Shown in pieces: positions 22,346-33,960 of a stretch of DNA of 64,000 bases. Under the pieces are notes generated by a model, which did no database searches, had not been told where the DNA came from, and worked only from the letters and a program-made list of their open reading frames with translations. How positions within the stretch are numbered: the stretch's first letter is position 1; every line of letters begins with the position of its first letter. The DNA is from Cydia pomonella (Eukaryota > Arthropoda > Insecta > Lepidoptera > Tortricidae): the NCBI RefSeq assembly GCF_033807575.1, contig NW_026907789.1, forward strand, positions 496,001 through 560,000, given 5' to 3'. A program made the position numbers and the translations under genes.

Positions 22346-22672
22346 TTCCTTCTTCCTTGCGTTGTCCCGGCATATTGCCACGGCTCATGGGAGCCTAGGG
22401 TCCGCTTGACAACTAATCCCAAGATTTGGCGTAGGCACTAGTTTTTACGAAAGCGACTGCCATCTGACCTTCCAACCCAGAGGGTAAAACTAGGCTTTGT
22501 GGGGATTCGTCCGGTTTCCTCACGATGTTTTCCTTCACCGAAAAGCGACTGGTAAATATCAAATGATATTTCGTACATAAGTTCCGAAAAACTCATTGGT
22601 ACGAGCCGGGGTTTGAACCCGCGACCTCTGGATTGCAAGTCGCACGCTCTTACCGCTAGGCCACCAGCGCTT
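22346..22672 (-). mobile_element. tRNA-derived SINE, near full length (SINE family 2)
   Basis: On the minus strand the head is AGCGCTGGTGGCCTAGCGGT (A-box region), with a B box in GGGTTCAAACCCCGG. The body has ATATTTACCAGTCGCTTTTC, a CCTCTGGGTTGGAAGGTCAG block and GACAACGCAAGGAAGAAGG at the 3' end. A second copy is at 42.29 kb. Not a functional tRNA. Confidence 0.9.
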
Positions 22673-23689
22673 CAAATAAAATATACTTATAGGTATAAAC
22701 TATAATGTTATAAATAAATTGTACTTAATTAAATCAGTTTATTTTTTGGCGTACCTATTCGATTTTTAATCCAAATTAATAAGTATTAAATTAAACATTA
22801 GGTGCATATAAAATAATTGTTAAATTTTACTTGAAAAATTATTACTTTGATACACACTATATCCAAACATTTTTATCGATAACGCTCAAAGATCAATTAT
22901 ATGCACGAGCACCACTCTATTTCGCGGCGTCAGTGAAGGCAGCGGTTGGCGGTCGTACCAAGAAACAATAATGCCCCTGTGAATATCGTTAGCGGTTTAA
23001 TGCATTGCGCCGTTGCTTAGGACACTACAAATAGTTTTCCATGCCAAAGCGTCAATGTAGAATGCATAGACACATTGCCACGCGTTTGAATGACGACATG
23101 GTCTGACTCAGAAAAATCATATGTCACTGGATTTATTTGTTAAAATGTGTGGTTTTATTGACTAATACGTGAAAAAAATGTACTCACATGTGGTATGTAA
23201 CTTATAGTTTTTGGATGCACTCCTATTTCGACACAAAATAACGCTATAATTCGGCATTTCAATAAAATTGACGCGCACATTGTTCAATGACAGCTAATTT
23301 GCTACTGTCTTATGGCGGGCCGGTATGGCCACGATGTGGCCATGTCGCGGCGACACGCGCCACGCCTCCGTCAGCCATCTAGTACTTTCTATGATCTGAG
23401 GTTTTATCCTAAATGCAGCCACTTTCGCGACGAAATTAGGAATGTCTGCAAACAAACGTTAGTACTAAAAACATTATCCTCCTTGTGATAGTCGGGCAAG
23501 TAATTAATAAACTTTGGTGCAAAATGCAGCTAGTGTATTTTTTTAATGTTATACATATATATGAACTAGGAATTATTTTGCTATATATATTTTCCTTTTA
23601 AATACTAAATGCCTTGGTGAAAACGTGTTCTACTGTTAAAAGTTATAAAAACTAGTGACAGTTTTCACGAGGTGCAGTATTGTTAACAG
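22673..23689. other. No gene recognised
   Basis: Mixed composition. A GC-richer patch at 23310-23390 (TGGCGGGCCGGTATGGCCAC) has no ORF. No repeat partner in the window. Confidence 0.4.
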
Positions 23690-23752
23690 GCGTACATAGG
23701 CTACGGAAACTGCTTACCATCAGGCGGCCCGTATGCTTGTTTGCCACCGAAA
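23690..23752 (-). repeat. 'GTCGGTGGCAAAC' repeat fragment
   Basis: The reverse complement reads GGTGGCAAACAAGCATACGG and GCCTGATGGTAAGCAG, then TAGCCTATGTACGCCTG. Only about 60 bp of the family. Confidence 0.75.
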
Positions 23753-23960
23753 TGAAAAGTAGAGTGTTTAACGGATGAGAAGCACTCATTCGGACTCTGA
23801 CTGATTTACTAAATAACACGCATCGTTGCAATGTCGAAGGAACAAAAACCTAGTTTATAATTATGTCGACGGCATTAATTAATTAAGATAAGCCGATCAT
23901 AAAATTCCTAAGCGTATCGTGAAACGTGATAATCTTTGTCTCGTTCCCAGAGTCGACAAA

Positions 23961-24268
23961 CGGCCCGATTCGAAGAATGACATACGATAACGATAAGTTC
24001 TGGTTTAGATAAGTTCTCATTTAGATATCGTTTGTATGTCGTATAATTGACAGAAGCAGCTCGATTCGGGCAACCAATGTAACTTTGACGTTAGAAATAT
24101 CGTAGATAGATTTTATTGGGATCACACTTCGATCAATAAATTTATTGATCGAAGGGATCACAGCGGAATCGATATAAACGTCAATTTTGACATGTCGTTT
24201 AATTATCGATCTTTTAATGATCTTTCCAAGATCTTAAACGTGTCTTAATCATTCTTCGAATCGGGCCG
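23961..24268. mobile_element. MITE family B copy 4, with a 28-bp palindrome inserted
   Basis: Both TIRs are intact (CGGCCCGATTCGAAGAATGA and its complement). The body is longer than in its sisters because of the insertion at 24127-24154. The outer flanks (AAA and TAT) do not form a TSD, unlike four other copies. Confidence 0.9.
24127..24154. repeat. Perfect 28-bp palindrome flanked by 8-bp direct repeats
   Basis: CTTCGATCAATAAA is followed directly by TTTATTGATCGAAG. It is flanked by GGATCACA at 24119-24126 and 24155-24162; the other MITE B copies have a single GGATCACA at this place. It therefore looks like an insertion with an 8-bp target duplication consisting of nothing but two abutting inverted repeats. 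Confidence 0.92.
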
Positions 24269-24739
24269 TATATATTCATACGGTTTCTCGTCTTACGTTA
24301 GAGGTTAGAAATAATTTAAATCCGCCAAAGGCCGGAAGGAAAACCAATACCAATTTCTATCAACTAAGAATCATTTGGACTTCTATGCAATGCAGTTTAT
24401 ACTTACATACGACCTATTGATTCTGATGGTTATAGTTGTTTGTAGAATAAGAGCGTATCAGACGTGACTTTCCTAATCATATACGCCTTACAATATAAAG
24501 CAGTTTAAATGGATATCTGAAAGCAAATACGGATCCGATGTAATTGAGAATACCATTATTTAAAGGTTCGATTACTTTAAGCTGGCTACACACGCGGTTA
24601 TGCCTGCGCAATTTTGCCTGTACAGTTCAACTGCACAGGCAAAGCTGTATTGGCTACGTGCGAAGTGCATGGTGGGGGTAATTAAAGCGATCCCAGTGCA
24701 TAAGGTGATAAAAATTGGAACTAACTGCGGATAGCGTCT
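24269..24739. other. Unassigned, with a partial hairpin MITE at about 24585-24660
   Basis: GCTGGCTACACACGCGGTTA and TGCCTGTACAGTTCAACTGC then ACAGGCA form the core of a hairpin repeat type I know from Lepidoptera. The distal half of the right arm is missing. The rest is unassigned. Confidence 0.5.
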
Positions 24740-24743
24740 TTAA

Positions 24744-25176
24744 GAGGCTGTCAATACCTAAAGCGCGCACACTGTCTATTTGTATCGGAGTAAATGAGAT
24801 AGCACTGTCGCATGTTACTGGGCCTGGGCAAGGGAATAATAAGAAAAATATTTAAATAAAAAAAAGTGGATTATTAGTGTAATATTTAACTCGACCACAG
24901 TTTAGATATAAATGTTTTGAAATTGTGATTTTAATTGCAGACCCATAAGTCAAAACAATAAAGACATAAAACCGTTTAATTGTGATTTTAAGACCAATCT
25001 TTGCAATTATTTTCTATCGAGCCGATTTCGTTCAATCGTGTATCGAGTACGACCACGGTCTTTGAAATATAATTAATATGAACATATATTTTTCTTACTT
25101 GACTAAAACAAATAGTCTTTCTTAAAAAACTGTTTAAGTAACATCAATTTCAAGGACATTGGGTGTTGACAGCCTC
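24744..25176. mobile_element. TTAA-flanked MITE (family C copy 1)
   Basis: 433 bp between TTAA at 24740-24743 and 25177-25180. The ends are GAGGCTGTCAATACC and, inverted, GAGGCTGTCAACACC. The interior contains CATGTTACTGGGCCTGGGC and AAACTGTTTAAGTAACATC. The TTAA duplication points to piggyBac-type mobilisation. Other copies at 38.35 and 46.93 kb. Confidence 0.88.
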
Positions 25177-25180
25177 TTAA

Positions 25181-26052
25181 CATTTCGTGCAGTGTTATTG
25201 ACCGTCAGCATCTTGGGCGGGACAGCCATATAATTAAAAGCGGGTTAATGTACGAAATTCCTCGTGCTTAGTGTTCTTTTTTTAACAGTTTTTTTATTTG
25301 TTTGATATTTAGAATTTATTCCAGAAATATTCTAGTCTAGTATTTTTTATACAATTGTTTTGTTTATGTTTGACGATGCTTCGTGAAATTCTTAGTATTA
25401 AATTTGATCTGTATATTAATTCAGTAGTATTATGGAATAATATTAACATCAATAAATTGATAACTAGCTTATTATATGTAATACTGTCTTACTATTCATA
25501 AGTGCTTGTTGCTAGGCCTACATGAATAAAGTATATTTGAATTGAACTGAACTGAACAGGTATTTTCGAACGTACACTGACATCAGAATTATATTTGAAT
25601 GATTTTATTTCGATAGGTATTGTTCGTATAGAAATTTATTTACTTAAATCTGTAGCTTATGATCGTTCGAAAAGGCCTGTAAGATTGATTTGTCCTTTCT
25701 TTTACTATATCAGTTAGTTAATTCTCACGGCTTAATTATGATTTAGAATACAGACTGTTTATTTAGTTACCTGCAATAATTTACGGGGTGAATATATAGG
25801 TCATACTGAGCAACTTTTACTATGGCACCAACCCCGAAATCGCGAAAAGCTGAGCTTTTTTTTCGTTGGGAAAACAACAACCGCGAAAATGAAAGTTGAT
25901 AAATTTCGAGCAACTATCTCTGTCACTCTAACTACGCCTTAATTGCAGTGAGCGAGAAATATACCCGAAAGTGAACTTCGGTGTTCGCAGTACGCCCTCT
26001 GAACCTTTTTGTTTTGCTGCACACAGCAACCTACCTCTCATTTATGCTTTTT
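25181..26052. other. Mostly unassigned, with a retroposon-like tail
   Basis: 25500-25557 (GCTAGGCCTACATGAATAAA followed by TTGAACTGAAC repeats) looks like the 3' end of a retroposed element. 25820-26040 (GGCACCAACCCCGAAATCGC) resembles a dispersed repeat but has no second copy here. Confidence 0.4.
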
Positions 26053-26738
26053 AGGGTTCCGTAGTCAACTACCTTTATAGTTTCGCCATGTCCGTCTGTC
26101 TGTCTGTCTGTCTGTCTGTCCGAGGCTTTACTCCGTGGTCGATAGTGCTAGAAAGCTGAAATTTGGCATGTATATATAAATCAATAAAGCCGACAAAGTC
26201 GTACAATAAAATCTAAAAATTTAATTTTTTTTAGGGTACCTCCCCTACACGTAAAGTGGGGGTGAATTTTTTTTTTCGCTTCAACCCTAGAGTGTGGGGT
26301 ATCGTTGGAAAGGTCTTTCAGAACTAATAGGAGTTTTCATAAAACATTTTTTGATAAAGTGAATATATTCGGAGATAATCGCTCCGAAAGAAAAAAAAAT
26401 GTGTCCCCCCCCCTCTAACTTTTGAACCATAGGTCCAAAAAATATGAAAAAAGTCGTGGAAGTAGAGCTTAAGAAAGACATTAAATGAAAACTATAGCGG
26501 ACATGATCAGTTTAGCTGTTCAAAAAGTTTTCCCTTCATAGTAAAAAGACTTACTTTAATTAGGTACTGATTATGCAAATTTGCCTATTTGTTTAACTCG
26601 GGTGAAAGGTACCGTTTCATCCCTTGGTTAACAATTTACTATACTTTAAGCTCCAGTTTAGCTTATTGTGACGGAAGAGTAACTACGGAACCCTACACTG
26701 AGCGTGGCCCGACATGCTCTTGGCCGGTTTTTGTGTTA
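26053..26738 (-). repeat. 'GGCCAAGAGCATGTCGGGCC' dispersed repeat, about full length
   Basis: By the usual orientation it begins at 26738 with ACCGGCCAAGAGCATGTCGG and ends at 26053 with CGGAACCCT. A (TGTC)6 tract lies at 26093-26121 and a C-run at 26405-26412. It is a sister family of the GCGGCCAAG repeats at 48.05 and 53.57 kb, sharing both the GGGTTCCG end and the CCGTCTGTCTGTC block. No ORF. Confidence 0.82.
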
Positions 26739-26814
26739 TAGTGTTACTCTTGTTGTTCATTTTTTCTTTATTTTACACGTAAAATCCGTGGAAATTAATG
26801 GTTTATCAATCTTA

Positions 26815-27056
26815 CGGCCCGTTTCAAAGAATGATTAAGGCACGTTTAAGACCTTGGAAAGATCTTTAAAAGATCGATAAGTAGACGACATGTCAAAATT
26901 GACGTTTATTTCGATTCCGCTTTGAACCCAATAAGATCTAGGTATCTACGATATTTCTAACGTCTAAGTGACATTGGTTGCCCGAATCGAGCTGCTTCTG
27001 TCAATTATACTACATACAAACGATATCTAAATGCGAACTTATCTAAACCAGAACTC
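26815..27056. mobile_element. MITE family B copy 5, 3'-truncated
   Basis: Inverted relative to the other copies. It starts with CGGCCCGTTTCAAAGAATGA and runs through GACGTTTATTTCGATTCCGC to CTAAACCAGAACT, where it stops before the second TIR. Confidence 0.85.
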
Positions 27057-27908
27057 CCCGCAAAAATCGGCAGACTGTATTATTGTACAAAAAATTACAG
27101 ACAAGGCGTCACCAGTTGTTATATCCTACAAGTTTTTCCTACATAATAAATAAGAGATCGGAATTACACCGTTATACAGTGAAAGGGTCTTTGTGAACGG
27201 CCGACATCTTGTGTTTGGTGGAAATTGATATTAGTACGGTCAAATTAACTCAAATTTCACTAAAGTCCGGAACTAATTCTAAGGACTAATAAAATCACTA
27301 CGGATTGTTTTGTATGGGCTAAAAATCGAACTTTATACAATCGTTACTAAATTCACCCCCCCGGAAAGGGGTGAAATCGGCTGAAAATAATGTAATGGTT
27401 ATAACTAAGAAGAGAAAAAAGGTGTACTCGGTGTAATTTGGCGTACGTTTTACAACACTTATATCTAAATTCGCACGTGTTATTTATGTTAATTTAAGCT
27501 ACGGAACAGGTAAAAAAAAATACAACATTAAAAAAATCTATTTTGGCCATTGCGGGTCTGGGGAAAGTAATGTACTCGGTGCAAATTGAGTAAATAATTA
27601 GAAAAATTATCTAAATCCAATGTCAAATTCGCACCATGGTGCGACACCCGGAAAGTAGTTTTTCATGTTTTACTGTCGTTGTACTTCGGGGGAAATTTTA
27701 ATACTATTGGAAATTGATGCAATCATATTCATTTGATTTTGTTTACATTCGCACTCCATAAAAAATTGGCATTTTTATACGGAACATGCAATTTGTAATC
27801 AAGTACCAAAAACGTAGACCAATAAATACACAGAAGCGACAAGCGCGTGATTAGTGGCAAGAGAAGGTTGCCCGTCAAAAGTGTCAAACAAACTGTCTCG
27901 GAACAATC
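27057..27908. other. No gene recognised; left flank of the hAT-like element
   Basis: Unassigned. GTACTTCGGGGGAAATTTTA at about 27681 has an inverted partner at about 34174-34192 on the far side of the hAT-like element, so an older interrupted element may surround it. Confidence 0.35.
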
Positions 27909-28326
27909 GCTGCGCGTAGGGTTTGAGATCCGGATATCCGAAATATCCGGATATCGGGTCATAAGATCCGGATATTACGGATCCGTTAAATATGGTTATT
28001 GACCTATAACCGGAACAATTTTCTAATGAAATTTATGAATAATTTCATACCATTTTGTCATTGAAATATAGTATTTTCATATATTTAATCAATTCGAATA
28101 CTAACAGCACATCAATTTTGATAGGTACATACAGGTGTCACGCAGTAACTTTATACAATGAATGCGAATGTTGCTTAATGCAAACATTAGATCATTGGAT
28201 ATCCTGATGACTTGGGGCTATAGGCTCAAAACAAAAGCGACCTGGAGGCCAAGGCTAGGATAGTAGAGTAGGAAGGAGCGAAAATTGGCCTGATAATCAA
28301 CCACTAGAATATCTCCAAATGAATAG

Positions 28327-28412
28327 GGCTAAGATGGTCGGCTCTTTATCATTTGTCATGAAGGGCATAGTGACAAGTGATAAAAATAGAACCATGCTGC
28401 CACCGCAGATCG
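28327..28412. mobile_element. 'GGGCTAAGATGG' MITE, diverged right arm
   Basis: The left arm GGGCTAAGATGGTCGGCTCT then TTATCATTTGTCA matches the perfect hairpin at 52.30 kb. The right arm (GTGACAAGTGATAAAAATAG, then GCTGCC) is a mutated complement. Confidence 0.7.
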
Positions 28413-28424
28413 AAAAGAAAAGAC

Positions 28425-28970
28425 CTACCTAAAGTAATCGGGAAGAGGAGATAGATGTTCGAATCCAAAATGCCCTAAGATGCTCAGCAGCGCTTCGCCG
28501 AGTTCTAGTGTCCAAGCTGATCAGTAGACTGTCCATGATTCAAGTCTATAAGACAATAATTAGATTTTGATGAATGACATCGGTAAGTATTACACTTGGA
28601 CTCTGAATCAGAAAAAAAAAGAACAAGTTCTTAGTGAAGAAGACGAAATTCTGGCGGAATATTCTGGGACCTATCAGAGATGAAGATAGAGAAGATGAAA
28701 GCGTAGGAAAAATAGGGAGCTAGAGTAGCTAGTTGCGGCACCCAATATAATTAGCGAGATTATAGCCGCACGACTTCGCAGGCTTGGTCACTTGGAGTGG
28801 ACGGGAGAGAATCGGGCTGTGAAAAGATATACCGCAGGAGCGATGTAGCCCTAAAACGCCCTCGGAGTATCCAACTAGCGTGGAGTGGTGCAGAATAGAG
28901 CAGAGTGACGTTGTTCTTGTATCAAAGGCCAAGATTCTTTTTGGGTCACTGATCCAGTGAAGTAAGTAAG
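28425..28970 (+). pseudogene. Heavily decayed non-LTR retrotransposon 3' half
   Basis: Broken plus-strand readings include VRIQNALRCSAALRRVLVSK and the weaker remnants of TLNQK...KFWRNILGP, parallel to the better preserved minus-strand fragment at 45.24-45.94 kb (IRIQNTLRCSAALHKVLVSK). It ends at AKILFGSLIQ and a stop, followed by (AAGT)n, the same 3' end as there. Several frameshifts and stops. Confidence 0.72.
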
Positions 28971-29829
28971 TAGTGCTTTCATAGTTAGTATTTCATGACG
29001 AATGAACACGAGGTGAGGCATTGGATGTATTTCCAACTATGCACCAGCTAATCCAGATATAAACCCTCCTTATAAAGTACGGTTTTAGAGATAACATTAT
29101 GTTAGCTATTATAGTAATCAAGTAATCATTTAAAATTAGTTGGGGTGATATCATTGTATTAAAACATAGTTAAAAACGTTATTTCTGTGTTATTTAAATT
29201 AGTTTATTCGGATATTTATTTTGGTGGATATTCAAATAATTAGAATATCACAATATCGTCGCCGTAGAGCGAAAAGTCACCAAATCACAAAATGGCCAAA
29301 ATTGACTTATATATGTCATCAAAATCGCATTTTTTTTCTCCAAATTTCAGTCTTATTGCGGTAGCAATAGCTATCATAGTTTCAATTTTACAAAGTTAAA
29401 TAAGTAACTAAAAACTCACTTCGGATTCAATATTATAGTCGAAAAATACCTAATTCCGTTATACATTTTTAAACTTCTTGTAACTTATTTATGAGCGTAC
29501 CTAAGTCAATTTAGTTATTTTTTCCCTAAGTATTACTAAACTATTTAACCACGAAGAACCTCATTCAAAAAGTCACTTAATTTACTTAGTTACTTTTTAA
29601 ATACCGGTTATGTCAAAAGTGTGAAAGCGAAAATTAACTAACTCTATTTAGTTATTTTTTATTCAAGGCAATGTACATCATTTAACCAAAGCGATAATTA
29701 ATTAAACAGTTTTAATGAGTTTTACCCTACAAACAAATATACAATACAATAACTAATCATATTTAATTAATTTTACAATAAAGACTGTACTGTACGCCGA
29801 CGTGATTTGATTAAAATTCGCTCGCAAGT

Positions 29830-31565
29830 TAGTGACTTTTCGCCCAGTGCCGCAGGCCCCCGCAACCGATACCGACCGCTGCGCTGTGGCGTATGAGCCG
29901 ACAGTGATACGTGTAGTTACTATTTTCTGCACGGCACTTCTTGCCGCATAAGTCGCATGTATGTGTATGTTGTGCCTCTAGATATGAGACCACTAAACGA
30001 GCGCGACGCCTGTTCCTTTTATGCCTCAAGTTTTCCAGCCACACGTCGTCGTGCTTCTTCACTCCCACGCATAGGTCTCTACGCCACTCGGGTCTCAATG
30101 CAGCACGTTCTTCCCAGTCGCCGGTATCGATGCCAAAACATTCCATGTCACGCTTGCAGGAGTCTCTAAATCTTAACATCGGGCGCCCCACTGGGTCTTT
30201 TCGCATTATTTGCTATCTGACCCATTAGCACTTGGCGTGGCACCCTTTCTGGATCCATACGGTGTACATGACCGAGCCAACGCAGTCTCTTCTGTTTGAG
30301 CATCGCCGTAATGCTGGTGATGCCTGACTTTGCAAGAACTGCTTCATTTGTCATCTTATCCTTCCAGGTCATTACCAATATTAGTCTCGGGCAACGCATA
30401 TGAAAAGCGTTTAACTGGCGCTTTTGTTTAGAGTAAGTAGTCCACGTTTCCGAAGCGTATAAAAGCGTACTGAGTACGCACGACTGGTATACGAGGACTT
30501 TGGTGGCTATGGCGAGCTTATCATTTCTCCAAACGCGAGTGTGAAGACGTCCAAATGTACACGAGGCTTTGCCTATTCGAGAAGCTATTTCCTTGCCGCT
30601 AGAAAGCGTAGATGTTGTTGTGGAACCGAGGTAGCAAAAATGATCAACCACTTGCAAAGCAGAACCATTAAGCAGAAAGCTAGGCTTCCTATCTGTGCCC
30701 TGCACCATAACCACTGTTTTCTTGGCATTGACACTCATGGAAATAAGTGGCAAGCCTGGCTAAACTTATCAATTAGCACCTGAAGATCCCCCTCTGAGTC
30801 GGCAACAAGTGCAGCGTCATCTGCATACAAAAGTTCTCTGGCAAATAGATCATCACGTCTTGTAGTTGACTTTAAACAGTTGATATTGAAAAGTCGGCCA
30901 TCCTTTCTGGTATGCAGATGCACTCCGACGTCGCAATCCCTGAATGCCAAATGAAAATCCCTGAATGAAATATATCAAAGAGAGTTGGTGCCAGCACACA
31001 GTCCTGCCTTACACCGCGGTTGACGCCGAAGGTTTCCGACGTTTCACCATCGAACACTACCGTAGCACGCATGTTTTCGTGAAAATATTTCACTATAGAA
31101 AGTAGAGTAGGCGGACATCCGACCTTACACAACACTTCGTAAAGACCATTTCGACTCACTGTGTCGAATGCCTTGTTCAAATCTACAAAGGCCATGTAAA
31201 ATGGGACACGATGTTCGCGGCACTTCTCCTGAAGCTGACGAAGAGTGAATATCATGTCGCTTGTCGACCGTCCACCGCGAAATCCGCACTGAGTTTCAGG
31301 GTAAATACGCATCGCTAAGGCTTCAAGCTTTAATAAAACCACCTTTGCAAAAGCTTTACCAGCAATACTCAGTAGGGATATGCCTCTATAATTATTGCAG
31401 TCCCCGCGATCTCCTTTTCCTTTGTATAGAGTGACGATGTCTGCATCCCTCATGTCCTGTGGCACCGTGCCCGAGGGCACCGAGGTCCAAGAACGCTGAA
31501 GGAGAGCGTACAGGGAGCGAGACACACAACCAAGTCAAATTAGTTCGGCAGGCAAATTATCACGA
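29830..31565 (-). pseudogene. Non-LTR retrotransposon RT-to-C-terminus, frameshifted
   Basis: Read on the minus strand in three or more frames. The first part has the RT fingers and palm: DIVTLYKGKGDRGDCNNYRG, then GFRGGRSTSDMIF and AFVDLNKAFD (first catalytic Asp). The next motif is GVRQDCVLAP, where the usual Gly after Gln is Asp. After a frameshift near 30.93 kb comes LLYADDAALVADSEGD with the catalytic YADD, then YLGSTTT, LLYASETWT and LRWLGHVHRM. A final frame (30206 to 29830) has GRPMLRFRD and a C-terminal CDLCGKKC cysteine pair, ending HWAKSH and a stop. The endonuclease is absent (5' truncation). It resembles invertebrate EN-RT non-LTR elements; clade not fixed. Confidence 0.88.
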
Positions 31566-31589
31566 CCAGTACTATGATATATCCTTATC

Positions 31590-32230
31590 TTTGATCTGTA
31601 TGAAAAGGAGCTGGAGAGAGTCGATCGATTCAAATATCTAGGTCACATTATTACTAGTGACCTAAAGGACAATAGTGATATTGATAGGGAACGTAGGGCG
31701 TTGACTGTTCGGGGGAATATGTTGGCTCGCAGGTTCGCGCATTGTACAGGGGAAGTTAAGAAAACTTTGTTTAAATCCTTCAGTCAATCGTTTTACACCA
31801 GCGGCCTGTGGGTTAGTTATACTCAGAGAGCACGCTGAGTGCTTCGAGTCCTCTATAATAACATGTTTAGGGTCCTGATGGGACTTCCTAGATTCTGCAG
31901 CGCATCTGGCATGTTTGCCGACGCCCACGTAGAGAATTTCCACGCCATAATGCACAAAAGAATCATGTCCATAAGAAGTAGAATCCAGGGAAGTCCCAAC
32001 AGCATACTAAGTATGTTAGCGGATAGGCCAGACAGTCTTTTGCAAAGACATTGGATGTCCGCATTAATAAACCCCCATTCTGGGTTTGTTTATTATTAAA
32101 ATTAAAATTTTGTAGCCATTTTATTTTTATTTTTAGTGTTTTTTTCTGTACAAGTAGTAAATAACTATAGCTTATAAGATACTCAAATTAACAAATGTGG
32201 ACCACTTTGTCTGAATAAAGAAATTATTTA
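31590..32230 (+). pseudogene. Non-LTR retrotransposon C-terminus and 3' UTR
   Basis: The plus-strand reading FKYLGHIITSDL, DIDRERRALTVRGNMLARRF, then after a frame change VLRVLYNNMFRVLMGLPRFC and SASGMFADAHVENFHAIM, with the stop near 32097. This is the same family as the pseudogene at 43.46-44.76 kb (FRMLMGLPRYCSASGMFAEA). A 3' UTR follows, ending CTGAATAAAG with an ATTT-rich tail. It lies tail-out against the minus-strand RT pseudogene at 31.56 kb. Confidence 0.85.
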
Positions 32231-32674
32231 TTTATTATTAAATATTAAGCAGTATCCAAAAAAATATTATAGTTAGTAGTTTTTAATTAACACGTATTTT
32301 CACTTTATCATAGCAGTCATAATTCCACTAACTTCACTTAGTCAAATATAAACGCACTAAAATGTGGGCAAATAATCATTAACTTCGTTCAAAAAATCAC
32401 TAAGTTATAATTAAGGTGTAATATTTAAGGGCAAAAATTAATTATCGCCTATAGCTCCTAAATCGTTAGTGTGAATAATATAAGTCCATTTTGAGCTCAA
32501 AGAATAGCAGTTTCCAATGAATAAACACATATAAAACTACAATTTCATCTTAAGATAATTTCAGAAAAATAAAAATTAAATTTTTTTTTTTTAAACCCTC
32601 ATAACTCAAAATGACTAATGAACGATTTGGTGACTTTTCGCTCTACGGCGACGATATTCTAATTGCAAACCCTA

Positions 32675-33960
32675 CATATAACTTCCCAGTAGGGACACAA
32701 ATAGGTAATGTAAATACTGCGAGGAGGATCTTGTTTAGGAAAAACCAGAGCGATCGAGTATATTCCTTCAACAGGATGCTCTCCTACAGCATATAAAAAG
32801 GGCTTAACAGACCCACATTGGGACCAATTTACCTGAATAGCGACCCACAAATGCTAGATTCTTGCAACTAGGCTTGGCGAAAGAAAAATGATGGACCAGC
32901 GTACACCTCTGCAAGGAGCTATTGTCTTGCAAGTGCAAAGAACGCTGTACAGGGTGTGGGGGAGTAAAACACGGATTTAAATACACTATGCTTTGCGCAT
33001 GCGAAGGTGCATGCTCTGGGACAAAATAATACGTAAAAAAATAAATATTTTTGTTTAATTAGTGTGTAACTTTAATTAGCTAGATCCGGAGTAAATTACA
33101 ATAAAACGATCTCAGTATTCTTAATTTTGATAATAATACTTTCATCGAAAATATTACTTTACTATAAATATCGTTCAGCAAGTTACCTTTACTTAAACAT
33201 CATTTGCCTTGCTCTTGGTGGACTCTTGGTGGTGTCATCCGGTATGGAACAAAAATAGTGTAATTTGCTTGTTTATAAACCGATTTTCAAAATTTTTATG
33301 GAATTTTATAGCTTATTAATATAGCATTCATATCTTGATACAATGTCTTCCTGTAAAGTTACTAGTAAAGTTGATGAAAACAAAAAACGGATTTTTTTTC
33401 GGGAATATTTCAATAAAACTTAAAATTTCTCGCAAATTATGGTATTTACAAGGTCAAATGTATAAACGATATTGTAGCGCATTTAATTTTGCTTTTTATG
33501 ACACCCCACACAAGCTTACATGTGATATACTTGCTGTGGTATACGCAATATTCTGAACACGGCACCGGCCATTTTGATGACGTCATAACTGGTGACTTAA
33601 CCACGTTAGAAACTGTCTCCCGATGGTTTTCTAGTCAGAATAACATGCTTAACAACATACTAAAATATGATGCTGGTTTCATAGGCACCTTTTTTGGCCC
33701 TATATGACCATAAGGGAAGCGACTTCATACCTACTCGTATAACATTTTTTTATACAATCAAACACATTTGAATAAGTAGTCGATAAAGCAGTCAAACACC
33801 GATAGATTATTATTATGTTGTAACATGACATCACTATTTTTGATCTCACATAGACAATTTACGCACAAACTTGCATTTCATTTTTGGTCGCACTTTTGAA
33901 GTTTGACAGTCGTTCTTGATATCCTATTTCTATGTATCCGGATCCGAAAAGTTGTCGGAT
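32675..33960. other. Right part of the hAT-like element, no gene recognised
   Basis: It begins just after a second TTGCAAACCCTA terminus at 32663-32674. The ORFs at 33335-33707 have no recognisable domain. CCATTTTGATGACGTCATAA at about 33571 looks like a repeat piece. Confidence 0.4.

Larger units (their letters stand above)
29253..32657. mobile_element. Inner inverted-repeat element, 34-bp perfect TIRs
   Basis: 29253-29286 (ATATCGTCGCCGTAGAGCGA...) and 32624-32657 are perfect 34-bp inverted repeats. The match continues outward for about 10 bp (TTAGAATATC), with an 8-bp extra piece on the left. The flanking AT-rich interiors (29.29-29.83 and 32.1-32.6 kb) enclose the two retrotransposon fragments. 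No transposase recognised and no clear TSD. Confidence 0.6.

Noticed and set aside
26093..26121. (TGTC)n as a regulatory or CRISPR-like array
   Set aside because: Simple tetranucleotide repeat that belongs to a dispersed repeat family.
29835..29848. GCGAAAAGTCAC shared by the inner TIR and the edge of the RT pseudogene
   Set aside because: Here it encodes the family's own C-terminal HWAKSH and stop, so the 12-bp match to the TIR is probably coincidence.
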